Of a DNA stretch of 64,000 nt, positions 9,039 through 17,611 are shown piece after piece (within the stretch, counting starts at the first letter, position 1; the number at the start of each line of letters is the position of its first letter). The stretch spans positions 3,146,501 to 3,210,500 of the forward strand of contig NZ_CP046620.1 in assembly GCF_009931615.1 (NCBI RefSeq), written 5' to 3'. The translations under genes and the position numbers were made by a program. The notes below the pieces were generated by a model, which worked only from the letters and a program-made list of their open reading frames with translations, made no database searches and was not told the DNA's origin. The stretch comes from Algicella marina. GTDB taxonomy: Bacteria > Pseudomonadota > Alphaproteobacteria > Rhodobacterales > Rhodobacteraceae.

Positions 9039-9987
9039 GGCCTTTCTCCCTGTCGCAGTTGTCCTGTCCCTCGCGGCGGCTTGTGCCGGCGCGGGGGATT
9101 TTGCTTTCGTGACCAACCAGAACAGCAGCGATGTCAGCGTGCTGGACGTGGCAACGCGCGAGGAAGTGCAGCGGATAGACGTGCCGGGGCAACCGGCGGG
9201 CGTGGCCGTGCATGACGGGACGGGCGTGTTCTATACCGTCAGCCCGGAGAGCAAGACCGTGCGCAAATTTGCGTTGGAAACGGGCGCGGAACTGGCTTCG
9301 GTGGTGCTGGACGGTGGACCGATCGGGATTGCGGTGCAGCCGGACGGGGCGCGGATTTTTGTTTCGGACTGGTACAATGCGCGCATCTGGGTGATCGACG
9401 CCGGCGACATGGCGGTGGTCGGCGAACTGGAGACGGGAAGCGCGCCCGCAGGGCTGGTGGTGAGCGCGGACGGGCAGTGGCTCGGCTCCGCTGACCGAGA
9501 CAGCCACCAGGTTTCCATTTTCGAGCTGGATAGTTTGTCTCTGCATGCGCGGCTGGCTGTGGGCGTGCGTCCATTCGGCATCTCCGAAGGGCCGGACGGA
9601 CGGTTCTACACGGCCGATGTCGGCTCCAATTCTGTCACGGTTATCGAACCGGTGGCGGGTGAGGTAACGGGGAGTGTGGCCGTGGGGGAGCGGCCCTATG
9701 GTGTCGCCTTTGCGCAAGGTCGTGGATTCGTAACCAATCAATACGCCGACAGCGTTTCCGTCTTTGACCTGGAAACGCTTGAGGTGGTAGAATTGATATA
9801 TGTCGGGGAATACCCCGAAGGCATAGACACGACTTCGGACGGGGCGACCATACTTGTCGCCAACTGGTTTTCGAATACCGTCAGCCTGATCGACGCCGAA
9901 ACACTCACAGTGACCGGCGAGATGGAAGCGGGTGATGGTCCGCGTGCATTCGGGAAGTTCCTGAGTGCGGCTTCGGGGAGGAAATGA
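9007..9987 (+). CDS. YncE-like beta-propeller protein, periplasmic
   Basis: 326 residues. The ATG at 9007 overlaps the preceding gene by 32 bases, but it is the only nearby start that gives a full signal peptide with an n-region (WRRG) and h-region (LPVAVVLSLAAACAGA). Repeats of about 42 residues of the YVTN type run along the protein (FVTNQNSSDVSVLDV, FVTNQYADSVSVFDL, LVANWFSNTVSLIDA). Second propeller of the locus, possibly a scaffold or electron-transfer accessory; the activity is unknown. Confidence 0.85.
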   Translation: MHWRRGLRATEAFLPVAVVLSLAAACAGAGDFAFVTNQNSSDVSVLDVATREEVQRIDVPGQPAGVAVHDGTGVFYTVSPESKTVRKFALETGAELASVVLDGGPIGIAVQPDGARIFVSDWYNARIWVIDAGDMAVVGELETGSAPAGLVVSADGQWLGSADRDSHQVSIFELDSLSLHARLAVGVRPFGISEGPDGRFYTADVGSNSVTVIEPVAGEVTGSVAVGERPYGVAFAQGRGFVTNQYADSVSVFDLETLEVVELIYVGEYPEGIDTTSDGATILVANWFSNTVSLIDAETLTVTGEMEAGDGPRAFGKFLSAASGRK

Positions 9988-10805
9988 GTATGAAGACCCT
10001 TGCCTTGATCGCACTGCTGGCTGCGAGCCCGGCCTTTGCTGCCGGTCCGGAACCGAGTTGGCCGATGCTGGAGAAGGAACTTTATGGCGACCAGTTCCTG
10101 GTTCCGGCGGGGGACCTGATCACCCTCGATGTGCCCTACCGCACCGACGACGACGCCCGTACCCGGATAGCGGCGAACGTGGCCGCGCCCGCCGGGCGTA
10201 TGCTGGAGAGCGTGACGGTGGTGCTGGACGAAAACCCGATGCCGGTATCCGCCGTATTCGAATTCGATCGGCCGGTGCCACGCTTCTTCTTCGACGTGAC
10301 AATGCGGGTCAACGGGCCAACGCCGGTACATGTGGTGGCCAGGACGGTTGAAGGCCAGTTGCTGATCGCCGAGGGTTACGTGAAGACCTCGGGACAGGGT
10401 GCCTGCTCCGCCCCGCCGGGGACGGACCCCAAGGAGGCGTTGGCAAACCTGGGCGAGATGACGATCACTGTATCGGAATTGATCCGGGCGCGCGAACTGG
10501 GAGAGAAACTTACCGGGGTGACGGTGGCGGAAGATCGTCGTCTGGACCTCGACATCAAGCATCCCAGCCATTCGGGTATGCAGATGAACCAGATCTCGCT
10601 GCTTTTCATTCCGATGCGTTATGTCGAAACGGTGGAGATCGACCTCGACGGAGCGGGATACGTGGATGTGACGGGCAGCATCTCCGTTAGCGAAAACCCG
10701 CAAATCAGCCTGTCTGTGCCTCGGGAAACGGAGACCGTCGGCGTGACGATGACCGATACGGACGGCACGGTGGCGCGGATCGAGAAGGTGTTGCCAGGGT
10801 TCTGA
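9984..10805 (+). CDS. Quinoprotein-associated SoxYZ-like fusion carrier protein (copy 1)
   Basis: 273 residues with a signal peptide (ending AFAAG). A SoxY-like beta-sandwich domain (about 25-145) is joined to a SoxZ-like domain (about 160-270). The single key cysteine is C141 in SGQGACSAPP at the domain junction, where SoxY would carry its substrate-binding GGCGG cysteine. The ATG overlaps the propeller stop (ATGA); an in-frame ATG at 9990 is an alternative. In Sox systems such proteins carry sulfur intermediates; the cargo in quinoprotein loci is unknown. Ends 7 bases from the convergent HxlR gene. Confidence 0.88.
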   Translation: MSMKTLALIALLAASPAFAAGPEPSWPMLEKELYGDQFLVPAGDLITLDVPYRTDDDARTRIAANVAAPAGRMLESVTVVLDENPMPVSAVFEFDRPVPRFFFDVTMRVNGPTPVHVVARTVEGQLLIAEGYVKTSGQGACSAPPGTDPKEALANLGEMTITVSELIRARELGEKLTGVTVAEDRRLDLDIKHPSHSGMQMNQISLLFIPMRYVETVEIDLDGAGYVDVTGSISVSENPQISLSVPRETETVGVTMTDTDGTVARIEKVLPGF

Positions 10806-10812
10806 CCGGGGA

Positions 10813-11187
10813 TCAGGCGGCCTTCGTCTCCGCCTTGTTGTCAAAGGCGCTGCGGGCCTTTTCCACCTGTTCGAAGTTCGTGTGTGTCCAACAATAGAGG
10901 GCGCGGAAGGGCGGCAGCAGTGTCTGGCCCAGTTCCGACATCTCGTATTCAACCGCAACGGGCGACGTGTCCATTACCCGGCGGGTGACGATGCCGTTGC
11001 GTTCCAGCCTGCGCAGGGTCTGGGTAAGGGATTTCTGCGAGACGCCTTCGAGGCGACGTTTGATGTCGTTGAACCGGCGCGGCTCTCCGTCGAGAATGGT
11101 GAGGACCATCATGGACCACTTGTCCGCGATTTCTGCGAACAGGGTGCGACAGGGGCAATCGGCGCTGAACTTCTGGACGCTGGACAT
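10813..11187 (-). CDS. HxlR-family transcriptional regulator
   Basis: 124 residues, single winged-helix domain with the HxlR pattern CPCRTLFAEIADKWSMMVL and QKSLTQTLRRLERNGIV. Two N-terminal cysteines (C11, C13) sit where redox-sensing HxlR proteins such as YodB/QorR carry theirs. It is divergent from the flavin reductase at 11290, its probable target together with the aldo/keto reductase. Inverted repeats in the shared gap are candidate operators. Confidence 0.88.
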   Translation of the reverse strand: MSSVQKFSADCPCRTLFAEIADKWSMMVLTILDGEPRRFNDIKRRLEGVSQKSLTQTLRRLERNGIVTRRVMDTSPVAVEYEMSELGQTLLPPFRALYCWTHTNFEQVEKARSAFDNKAETKAA

Positions 11188-11190
11188 CGG

Positions 11191-11208
11191 AGTTACCTTC
11201 AGGTGACT
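11191..11208. promoter_or_regulatory. Inverted repeat, candidate HxlR operator
   Basis: AGTTACC, four-base spacer, GGTGACT (six of seven positions pair). It lies 3 bases upstream of the HxlR start codon in the divergent gap, a usual place for autoregulation. A second wider inverted repeat, ACTTGGT (11206-11212) with ACCAAGT (11235-11241), spans the middle of the gap and covers a TTGACA at 11230-11235. Confidence 0.4.
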
Positions 11209-11289
11209 TGGTTGCGTTCTGGTGCGTTATTGACACCAAGTATCCAAATTATACCTGTGAAGCAACCCCAAGGCAAAAGGAGTTGCTGC

Positions 11290-12420
11290 ATGTCTTTCGA
11301 TACTACCAAGACGGATGTTTCCGCGTTGTTCGAACCCCTCAAGATCGGCCCGCTGGAGCTGAAGAACCGGATCGTGATGGCACCGATGACGCGTGCGATG
11401 GCGCCCGATGGCATTCCGGGCCCGACCAACGCCGCGTACTACCGAAAGCGTGCAGAGGGCGACGTCGGGCTGATCCTTTCCGAAGGAACGGTGATCGACC
11501 GTCCCGGGTCGCGTAACGAGGCGGGTATCCCGTTCTTCTTCGGCGAACAGGCCTTGGCAGGCTGGAAGGGTGTGATCGACGCCGTTCATGAGGCGGGCGG
11601 CCGGATGGGTCCGCAGATCTGGCATGTCGGCTCCGCCCCCGGACAGAGCGGATGGGAATCCCCCGATGGTACCGAGAGCCCCTCTGGCCTGTTTGCTCCG
11701 GATACGGCGCGCGGCGGCGCCATGAGCGAGGAGGACATTGCCGACGCGATCGATGCCTTCGCCCGCAGCGCGGAACACGCGAAGAACCTTGGGTTCGACA
11801 TGGCCGAAATTCACGGCGCACATGGTTACCTGATCGACCAGTTTTTCTGGAACGGAACCAACCTCCGCACGGACCGCTGGGGCGGTGACACGCTGGCAGA
11901 GCGATCACGATTTGCCGTGGAGGTCGTGAAGGCGTCGCGGGCGGCCGTGGGGCCGGACTTCCCGCTGTTCTTGCGGCTTAGCCAGTGGAAACAGCAGGAT
12001 TACGCGGTGAAGCTGGCAGCGGACCCTCAGGCGCTGGAGGCGTGGCTGGGACCGCTTGCAGATGCCGGGGTGGATGTTTTCCATGCTTCGCAGCGACGGT
12101 TCTGGGAACCCGAGTTCCCGGAGATCGACGGTGAAGAGGGGCTCAACTTCGCAGGCTGGGCCAAGAAGGTCACAGGCAAGCCAAGTGTCTCTGTCGGTTC
12201 CGTAGGGCTGGACGGCGATTTCTTCGGCGCTTTCGGTGGCGAAAGCTCCGGGTCGGCAGAGCTCGACGGGCTGGTACGGAGGATGGAACGCGGCGAATTC
12301 GATCTGATCGCCGTCGGTCGGGCGTTGTTGAGCGATGCGGCCTGGGCCGACAAGGTCAGACGTGGCGCAACCGGCGAACTGCGGGGATTCTCGGCCAGCG
12401 ACCTGGCCACTCTCGCCTGA
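11290..12420 (+). CDS. NADH:flavin oxidoreductase, old yellow enzyme family
   Basis: 376 residues from ATG 11290, preceded by AAAGGAG; the longer open frame starting at 10882 runs antisense through the HxlR gene and is not used. FMN-binding motif MAPMTRAMA near residue 30 and the OYE active-site region AEIHGAHGYLIDQFFW plus TDRWGG are present. Such enzymes reduce electrophilic alkenes, quinones or aldehyde derivatives with NAD(P)H. With the HxlR regulator next door it may serve a stress response to reactive electrophiles. It is not a known part of quinoprotein loci. Confidence 0.9.
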   Translation: MSFDTTKTDVSALFEPLKIGPLELKNRIVMAPMTRAMAPDGIPGPTNAAYYRKRAEGDVGLILSEGTVIDRPGSRNEAGIPFFFGEQALAGWKGVIDAVHEAGGRMGPQIWHVGSAPGQSGWESPDGTESPSGLFAPDTARGGAMSEEDIADAIDAFARSAEHAKNLGFDMAEIHGAHGYLIDQFFWNGTNLRTDRWGGDTLAERSRFAVEVVKASRAAVGPDFPLFLRLSQWKQQDYAVKLAADPQALEAWLGPLADAGVDVFHASQRRFWEPEFPEIDGEEGLNFAGWAKKVTGKPSVSVGSVGLDGDFFGAFGGESSGSAELDGLVRRMERGEFDLIAVGRALLSDAAWADKVRRGATGELRGFSASDLATLA

Positions 12421-12532
12421 AAAGCGGGCAGGCGGGGCGGCACCTGCGCGCCCTGCCCACCCCCTGCATCCTTCGCGTTTGACCTTGCCAAGAAGCTGGG
12501 GCACGACTGTGGCGGGTTGCAGGGAGACGACG

Positions 12533-13516
12533 ATGCGAACACGGAAACTGGGCGCGAATGGACCGGAGGTTTCGGCCATCGGTCTTGGATGCATGAGCTT
12601 TGCCGGGGCTTTCGGCGAAACGGACGAAGCGACCAGCCTGCGCTGCCTCGACGAAGCGTATGAACGGGGATTGAACTTTCTCGATACGGCCAACGTCTAT
12701 GGCGCCGGGCGCTCCGAGAGCGTGCTGGCCACGTGGCTGGCGTCACGCAAGCCGGAGGTGGTGCTGGCGACGAAGGGCGGCATTTCCAGGGAGCCGGGGC
12801 GGCGCGCGAACAATGAGCCGGACTACCTGCGCCGCGAGTTGCAGGGATCTCTGAAGCGGCTTGGAGTGGATCGGGTCGATCTGTACTACGTTCACCGGCG
12901 CGACCATACCGTGCCGCTGGCCGATGTGGTCGGTGTGCTAGGCGAAATGATCGACGAGGGATTGATCGGCGGATACGGGCTTTCCGAAGTGGGACCTTAT
13001 ACGGTGCGCGAAGCCCACGCGATCCGGCCCTGCACGGCGGTGCAGAGCGAGTATTCCCTGTGGACGCGGCTGCCGGAACTGGGGCTGTTGCAGACCTGTG
13101 CGGAGCTTGGGGTGGCCTTCGTACCGTTCTCGCCGCTGGCACGCGGGGTGCTGTCGGAGACCTATCCGGACACGGCAGCGATGGCGGAAGGCGACTTCCG
13201 CTTGCCGATGCCAAGATTTTCGAACGAATTCTATCCGAAGAACAAGGCGATCATCGACCGTTTCAAGACCCATGCGCGGGAGCGCGGGCAGAAAGTGGCG
13301 GAGCTGGCATTGGCATGGGTGCTGAGCCGGGGTGAACACCTGATCCCCATTCCCGGAACGCGCACGGCGGAACATCTGCGGGAGTGGATAAATGCCAGCG
13401 AGGTTACCCTTTCGCCTGAAGAAATCGCCGAGATAGAGGCCATTCTGCCGGTGGGCTTCGCCTATGGGGATCGCTATGCGGATGAGCAGATCCCGGCAGT
13501 GGAGCGTTATTGCTGA
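12533..13516 (+). CDS. Aldo/keto reductase
   Basis: 327 residues from ATG 12533 (MRTRKLGANG). The AKR tetrad is visible: D and Y in FLDTANVYGAGRSE, K in LATKGG and H in YYVHRRD. The C-terminus has the NADPH-site IPIPGTRTAEHLREW. Length and motifs fit the YajO/IolS-like AKR group. It follows the OYE gene by 112 bases on the same strand and probably belongs to the same regulon. Reduces carbonyls with NADPH; the substrate is not evident. Confidence 0.9.
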   Translation: MRTRKLGANGPEVSAIGLGCMSFAGAFGETDEATSLRCLDEAYERGLNFLDTANVYGAGRSESVLATWLASRKPEVVLATKGGISREPGRRANNEPDYLRRELQGSLKRLGVDRVDLYYVHRRDHTVPLADVVGVLGEMIDEGLIGGYGLSEVGPYTVREAHAIRPCTAVQSEYSLWTRLPELGLLQTCAELGVAFVPFSPLARGVLSETYPDTAAMAEGDFRLPMPRFSNEFYPKNKAIIDRFKTHARERGQKVAELALAWVLSRGEHLIPIPGTRTAEHLREWINASEVTLSPEEIAEIEAILPVGFAYGDRYADEQIPAVERYC

Positions 13517-13540
13517 TCGAAACCGGCACGCGGAGGTGCC

Positions 13541-14080
13541 CTACGGCTCCGGTTGGGCGGTGATTTCGGCCAAGGGGAATTCCTCAAATTCCCAAGTGTC
13601 GGTGCCGCCGGGCAACCAGTAGACATCGGTGTAGCCGTATTCGAGCGCGCGTTTCGCGGCGTTCCAGCTCATCCAGCAATTCGCGAGGCAGAAGAACAGT
13701 ACCGGCCGGGACGTGTCTTCCCCGGTGGCATTGGTGAGACCATCGCGGAACCACTGGTCGGTGACTTCGGCAATGCGCCCGTAGCCAACGTTGGGCAACC
13801 AGATGGAGCCGGGAATGGATAGGCGCGGGCGTTCGCGCCAGATCGTGCCCTCCGGCAGGTTTTTCGGTTTCGGCGGGCGGGGAAGAACATCGACAAAGAC
13901 GACATTGCCGCTCTGCCAGAGATCATGCGCCTCGACCGCATCGACGACGGTTGCACCGGCGAGCGTATCCGGCACCGGGGCCCGGTATTCATCCTCCCGG
14001 TAATCGGATGGTTCGGGAACGGGTTCGGCGAAGGCTGGGCCGGTGATGAGAAGTGCGGCAAGGCATGCCGCACGGATCAA
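13541..14080 (-). CDS. PQQ-dependent catabolism-associated CXXCW-motif (rhodanese-like) protein
   Basis: 179 residues, signal peptide ending AFA. Rhodanese-like fold with the diagnostic CLANCW motif near residue 131, after RPVLFF, in the position of the rhodanese active-site loop. This is the CXXCW family found with PQQ-dependent catabolism. It may exchange thiols or sulfur with the SoxYZ-like carriers (inference). The ATG overlaps the xoxJ stop (ATGA). Ends 24 bases from the convergent aldo/keto reductase. Confidence 0.9.
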   Translation of the reverse strand: MIRAACLAALLITGPAFAEPVPEPSDYREDEYRAPVPDTLAGATVVDAVEAHDLWQSGNVVFVDVLPRPPKPKNLPEGTIWRERPRLSIPGSIWLPNVGYGRIAEVTDQWFRDGLTNATGEDTSRPVLFFCLANCWMSWNAAKRALEYGYTDVYWLPGGTDTWEFEEFPLAEITAQPEP

Positions 14081-15015
14081 TTCACGGCCTCGAGCGGGGC
14101 GGTGCCCATGTCGTTCATCAATGGAACGCCTGCCTCTTCCAGCAGGGCATTGATTTCCTGCTGGTTGCGGCGGATCAGCGAGTTCAACTTACGCTCCCAC
14201 ACCTTTTCTCCCATACGGACCCCCATGGTGATGCGGAAGAACAGGCGGGGCGGAAACTCCTCCTTCAGCATCGGCGTCACCTGAAAATCCGGGTAGCTTT
14301 CCTTGACGAGCGGGCCGGCGATCGGACCCCAGAGCACAGCAGCATCGATTTCGCCTGCCTCCATATCCCGCAGCATGTCGACGGCGGGGGACTCCACGCG
14401 ACGATCGACAACGAGGTTGTAGGCGCGCGCGCCGGCCAGAAGGCCGTTGCGGACCATGTGGGTGGCGGGCGGCGAGCCGGCGATGATGCCGAGTGTCTTA
14501 CCCTGCAGCGCCGGGTCGGAAAATGTTTCAACGCCGGCAAGGTCACTGTCCTTGCGAGTGACGAGGGTGTAGGCGGAAACCATGTAGTGGTTGGTGTTCA
14601 GAACCAGTTCATGCCCCTGGGCATAGCCCATGACCACATCGCATTTGTTGGCGCGCAGGGTCTGGCGAATGAAGCCGGTTGCCATCGGAAACCAGGTGTA
14701 TTCGACCGGCAGTTCAAGCTTGGAGGCTATGAGATCCGCCAGCTTGTTCTCGTAGCCGCTGCCGTCTTCGCTGGACATTGGTGCGTTGGCCGGATCGGCG
14801 CAGACGCGGAATGCAGTCTTTGACACGAGGTCGGACGTCTGCGCGCTGACACTTTCCGCCGTCATGGGCTGGAAGGCCATGACCAGTGCCGCAAACGCAA
14901 CGAGGCCGGAGCGGATCAGGTTACCCTTACCCGGCCCGGACCCGGCACAATCTGCGCTGCGTGTCTGCATCCGCCCAAAGGCCAGTCGCAGACTTCGTTG
15001 CGGAAGTGTTGGCAT
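14077..15015 (-). CDS. xoxJ: XoxJ/MxaJ-like periplasmic binding protein
   Basis: 312 residues from ATG 15015, one base after the cupredoxin stop. The hydrophobic export segment begins late (residues 35-55), so an internal start such as M16 is possible. The mature part starts FRVCADPANAPMSS and has the two-lobe solute-binding fold of the quinoprotein dehydrogenase-associated family. XoxJ is required with XoxF in methylotrophs and is thought to help the dehydrogenase mature or bind its partner. Gene order xoxF - cupredoxin - xoxJ. Confidence 0.88.
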   Translation of the reverse strand: MPTLPQRSLRLAFGRMQTRSADCAGSGPGKGNLIRSGLVAFAALVMAFQPMTAESVSAQTSDLVSKTAFRVCADPANAPMSSEDGSGYENKLADLIASKLELPVEYTWFPMATGFIRQTLRANKCDVVMGYAQGHELVLNTNHYMVSAYTLVTRKDSDLAGVETFSDPALQGKTLGIIAGSPPATHMVRNGLLAGARAYNLVVDRRVESPAVDMLRDMEAGEIDAAVLWGPIAGPLVKESYPDFQVTPMLKEEFPPRLFFRITMGVRMGEKVWERKLNSLIRRNQQEINALLEEAGVPLMNDMGTAPLEAVN

Positions 15016-15016
15016 C

Positions 15017-15490
15017 TCAGACGAGACCCTGTTTCTCCATGTCCGCGCGGAGCTTCTTGATCAGGCCGCGTGCGGGCAGGTATTCTTTCTCTTCATCGGT
15101 GGTCGCCAAGTAGGCGTCGAGAATCTCACCCGGATTTTCGGGCTGGCCGACAACAATGAAGCCACCCATGCGATTGCCCCAATGCGGCGTGCATTTGTAG
15201 GTAACGATGCCGACGGTATCGAAAGTCTGGGTAAAGTTCTGACCGATCTCGGACTTGATCTTTTCCTGGCCCTCCGGGCACAGACCTTCAAGCGTCTCGA
15301 TGTTGTGGGTCGGCATGTTTTCGAAACTGACTATATCGCCGGGCTCGATGTAGATGAACAACGGATCGAAACGCACACCCTTCGCCATCACTACGTGAGT
15401 TTCCTGCGCGAATACAGAAGAACCGATGCCGGTGGGCATAACGGCTGCGGCCAGGCCGGCACGCAATAGGAAACGTCGATCAGTTATCAT
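15017..15490 (-). CDS. Pseudoazurin-like cupredoxin in the XoxG position
   Basis: 157 residues with a twin-arginine-like signal (DRRFLLRAGL). Type 1 copper ligands are H62 (MPTHN), C100, H103 (CTPHW) and M108 (NRMGG). The spacings H-38-C-3-H-5-M match pseudoazurin. Between xoxF and xoxJ one normally finds the c-type cytochrome xoxG; here the slot holds a blue copper protein and no CXXCH protein was seen in the window. It probably takes electrons from XoxF PQQ, or passes them on. Separated from xoxF by a strong stem-loop. Confidence 0.85.
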   Translation of the reverse strand: MITDRRFLLRAGLAAAVMPTGIGSSVFAQETHVVMAKGVRFDPLFIYIEPGDIVSFENMPTHNIETLEGLCPEGQEKIKSEIGQNFTQTFDTVGIVTYKCTPHWGNRMGGFIVVGQPENPGEILDAYLATTDEEKEYLPARGLIKKLRADMEKQGLV

Positions 15491-15527
15491 CTTTCAGCAT
15501 TCCTTTGTTTTGCTGTTTCTCCCTTGC

Positions 15528-15557
15528 GAGTGCCGGCGCATCGCGGCGCCGGCACTC
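15528..15557. other. 12-bp stem-loop between xoxF and the cupredoxin gene
   Basis: GAGTGCCGGCGC, six-base loop, GCGCCGGCACTC: a perfect 12-bp GC-rich stem in the 86-bp gap after xoxF. There is no U-run on the minus strand, so it is more likely an mRNA-stabilising or processing structure that raises xoxF over downstream genes than a complete terminator. The function is inferred. Confidence 0.6.
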
Positions 15558-15576
15558 TTTCTTACAGTACCGGATA

Positions 15577-17379
15577 TCAGTCCGGCAGTGCGAACACGGT
15601 CAGCTGTCCGCCGAGGTTCGTGTAGTCGCTGAGGGCAGCGTAGCCACCCACGGCGCCGAGACCGTCATTGGGGTTGGTGAGACCAGCCGCGAGGCCGATA
15701 CCCGCCCAGCCACCGACACCGGAGAGGATGCCGACATACTGTTTGCCTTCGAACTCGTATGTCATCACGTTCCCGATGATGCCGGACGGAGTCTTGAACT
15801 TGTAGAGTTCGTCGCCCGTTTCGGCATCGACAGCTTTCAGGTAACCTTCCAGCGTGCCGTAGAACACGATGTCACCGGCCGTGGCCAGAGCACCGGACCA
15901 TACGGAGAACTGCTCGGGGATCGACCATTTGATCTCACCCGCGAGGTTGTCCCACGCGATGAAGTTACCCATGCCGCCATGGCTGTCCGGAGCCGGATAC
16001 ATGGCAAGTGTCGCACCCACGTAGGGCTGACCTGCCGTGTAGGCGACGCGGAACGGCTCATAATCCATGCAGACGTGGTTTGTCGGCACGTAGAACAGTT
16101 CCGTTTCCGGAGAGTAGGCAGCGGGCTGCTGGTCCTTGGAACCGAGAGCGGCCGGGCAGATGCCGGTGGAGTTCACGTCTTCACCGTTCTGTTCGGTCGA
16201 GTATTCGGCGACAACGGCCGGACGACCGTATGTATCCGAATTCGGGTCCATGTCGACGCCTGTCGTCCAGTTGACGGCGGGGTCGTACTTCTCGGCAACG
16301 AGAAGCTCACCAGTGACACGGTCCATCGTGTAGCCGAGGCCGTTGCGGTCGAAGTGGGTCAGAAGCTTGCGCTCCTCGCCATCAATTTCCTGCTCCGTGA
16401 GGATCATTTCGTTGATGCCGTCATAATCCCACTCGTCGTGCGGGGTCATCTGGTAGAACCACTTGGCCATACCTGTATCCACATCGCGGGCCATGACCGT
16501 CATGGACCAGCGGTTGTCGCCCGGGCGCTGTGCCGGGTTCCATGTGGAGGGGTTACCGGTGCCGTAGTAGACGAGGTTTTCCTCGGCGTCATACGAATAC
16601 CAGCCCCATGTGGTGCCGCCACCGATCTTCCACTGATCGCCTTCCCAGGTGTTCGTGCCGGAGTTTTCGCCGACAGGCTCGCCCAGGTGGGTCGTGTTTT
16701 CGGGATCGACGAGGATGTCCTCATCCGGACCCATGGAATAGGCGCGCCATGCCTGGCTGCCGTCAGCGATGTTGTACGCTGTCACCGAGCCGCGAACACC
16801 GAACTCACCACCGGAGATACCGACGATGACCTTGTCGTTGACGGGCAGGACGGTTGCGGTGTTGGTTTCACCGATCGCCGGATCGCCGTTCTGTACCGAC
16901 CATTCGACGGCACCGGTTTCCGCGTTCAGCGCAACCAGCGTCGTATCCGCCTGATGGAGGAAGATCTTGTTGTCGGCATAGGCCACACCGCGGTTCACGG
17001 TGTCACAGCACATCACCGGGATAACGTCCGGATCCTGCTTCGGCTCATACTTCCAGATGATCCGGCCCTCGTCCGCGAGGTCGAGCGCATAGACGATGTT
17101 CGGGAACGGTGTATGGACATACATGACGTTGCCGATAACGAGCGGCGAGCCTTCGTGGCCGCGCAGAACGCCGGTGGAGAAGGTCCATGCGACCTGAAGA
17201 TCGCCGACATTGTCCTTGTTGATCTCTTCAAGCTGCGAGAACCGCTGGTTCTTGTAGTCGCCTGTCTGGATCGCCCATTGGGTCGAATCGTCGATCAGAC
17301 CCTGCAGTTCGTCGTTTGCCAGGGCAACTCCGCCCGAGCAAATCGCTACTGCTGATGTAAGCGCAAGTAGCTTCTTCAT
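15577..17379 (-). CDS. xoxF: Lanthanide-dependent methanol dehydrogenase XoxF
   Basis: 600 residues from ATG 17379, which has a GGGAGGT Shine-Dalgarno six bases upstream; the ATG at 17415 lacks one. Signal peptide ends GGVALA. Eight-bladed PQQ quinoprotein with vicinal C124-C125 ([11 protein letters not shown]), metal/PQQ residues E192 and N276, catalytic D318 and the extra D320 in HDEWDYDG. That second Asp marks the lanthanide (XoxF) rather than calcium (MxaF) type, which has Ala there. Sequence style suggests the XoxF5 clade. It oxidises methanol to formaldehyde (or formate) in the periplasm. No MxaI small subunit gene is present. Confidence 0.97.
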   Translation of the reverse strand: MKKLLALTSAVAICSGGVALANDELQGLIDDSTQWAIQTGDYKNQRFSQLEEINKDNVGDLQVAWTFSTGVLRGHEGSPLVIGNVMYVHTPFPNIVYALDLADEGRIIWKYEPKQDPDVIPVMCCDTVNRGVAYADNKIFLHQADTTLVALNAETGAVEWSVQNGDPAIGETNTATVLPVNDKVIVGISGGEFGVRGSVTAYNIADGSQAWRAYSMGPDEDILVDPENTTHLGEPVGENSGTNTWEGDQWKIGGGTTWGWYSYDAEENLVYYGTGNPSTWNPAQRPGDNRWSMTVMARDVDTGMAKWFYQMTPHDEWDYDGINEMILTEQEIDGEERKLLTHFDRNGLGYTMDRVTGELLVAEKYDPAVNWTTGVDMDPNSDTYGRPAVVAEYSTEQNGEDVNSTGICPAALGSKDQQPAAYSPETELFYVPTNHVCMDYEPFRVAYTAGQPYVGATLAMYPAPDSHGGMGNFIAWDNLAGEIKWSIPEQFSVWSGALATAGDIVFYGTLEGYLKAVDAETGDELYKFKTPSGIIGNVMTYEFEGKQYVGILSGVGGWAGIGLAAGLTNPNDGLGAVGGYAALSDYTNLGGQLTVFALPD

Positions 17380-17611
17380 GTGCACCTCCCTACGGTGTTT
17401 ACAGTTTTGGTTCACACCCGGCTGTTTTGCAGCTTTGACCGAATGCGTACCGCTCGTTATCCCGGTTTTGCCACGAGGGCGCCGTGGGATTGAACTCTGC
17501 TTCTCGACAACTCTTGAGCGAGTCGTTTCTTGGTTTTGTAATTCAACAGTGTGGTCTTCCGGGCTTCAAGCCCGCGCGTGGCATTACCTGTGCAAGCCGC
17601 GCGATACATCT

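Noticed and set aside
15505-17355. Plus-strand open frame of 616 codons opposite xoxF
   Set aside because: Antisense to xoxF; no recognisable domain and no ribosome binding site.
17380-17611. Possible pqqA or small gene between xoxF and fghA
   Set aside because: No PqqA Glu-x-x-x-Tyr pattern or other small gene was found; only a short GGGCTT-CA-AGCCC hairpin and the xoxF upstream region.
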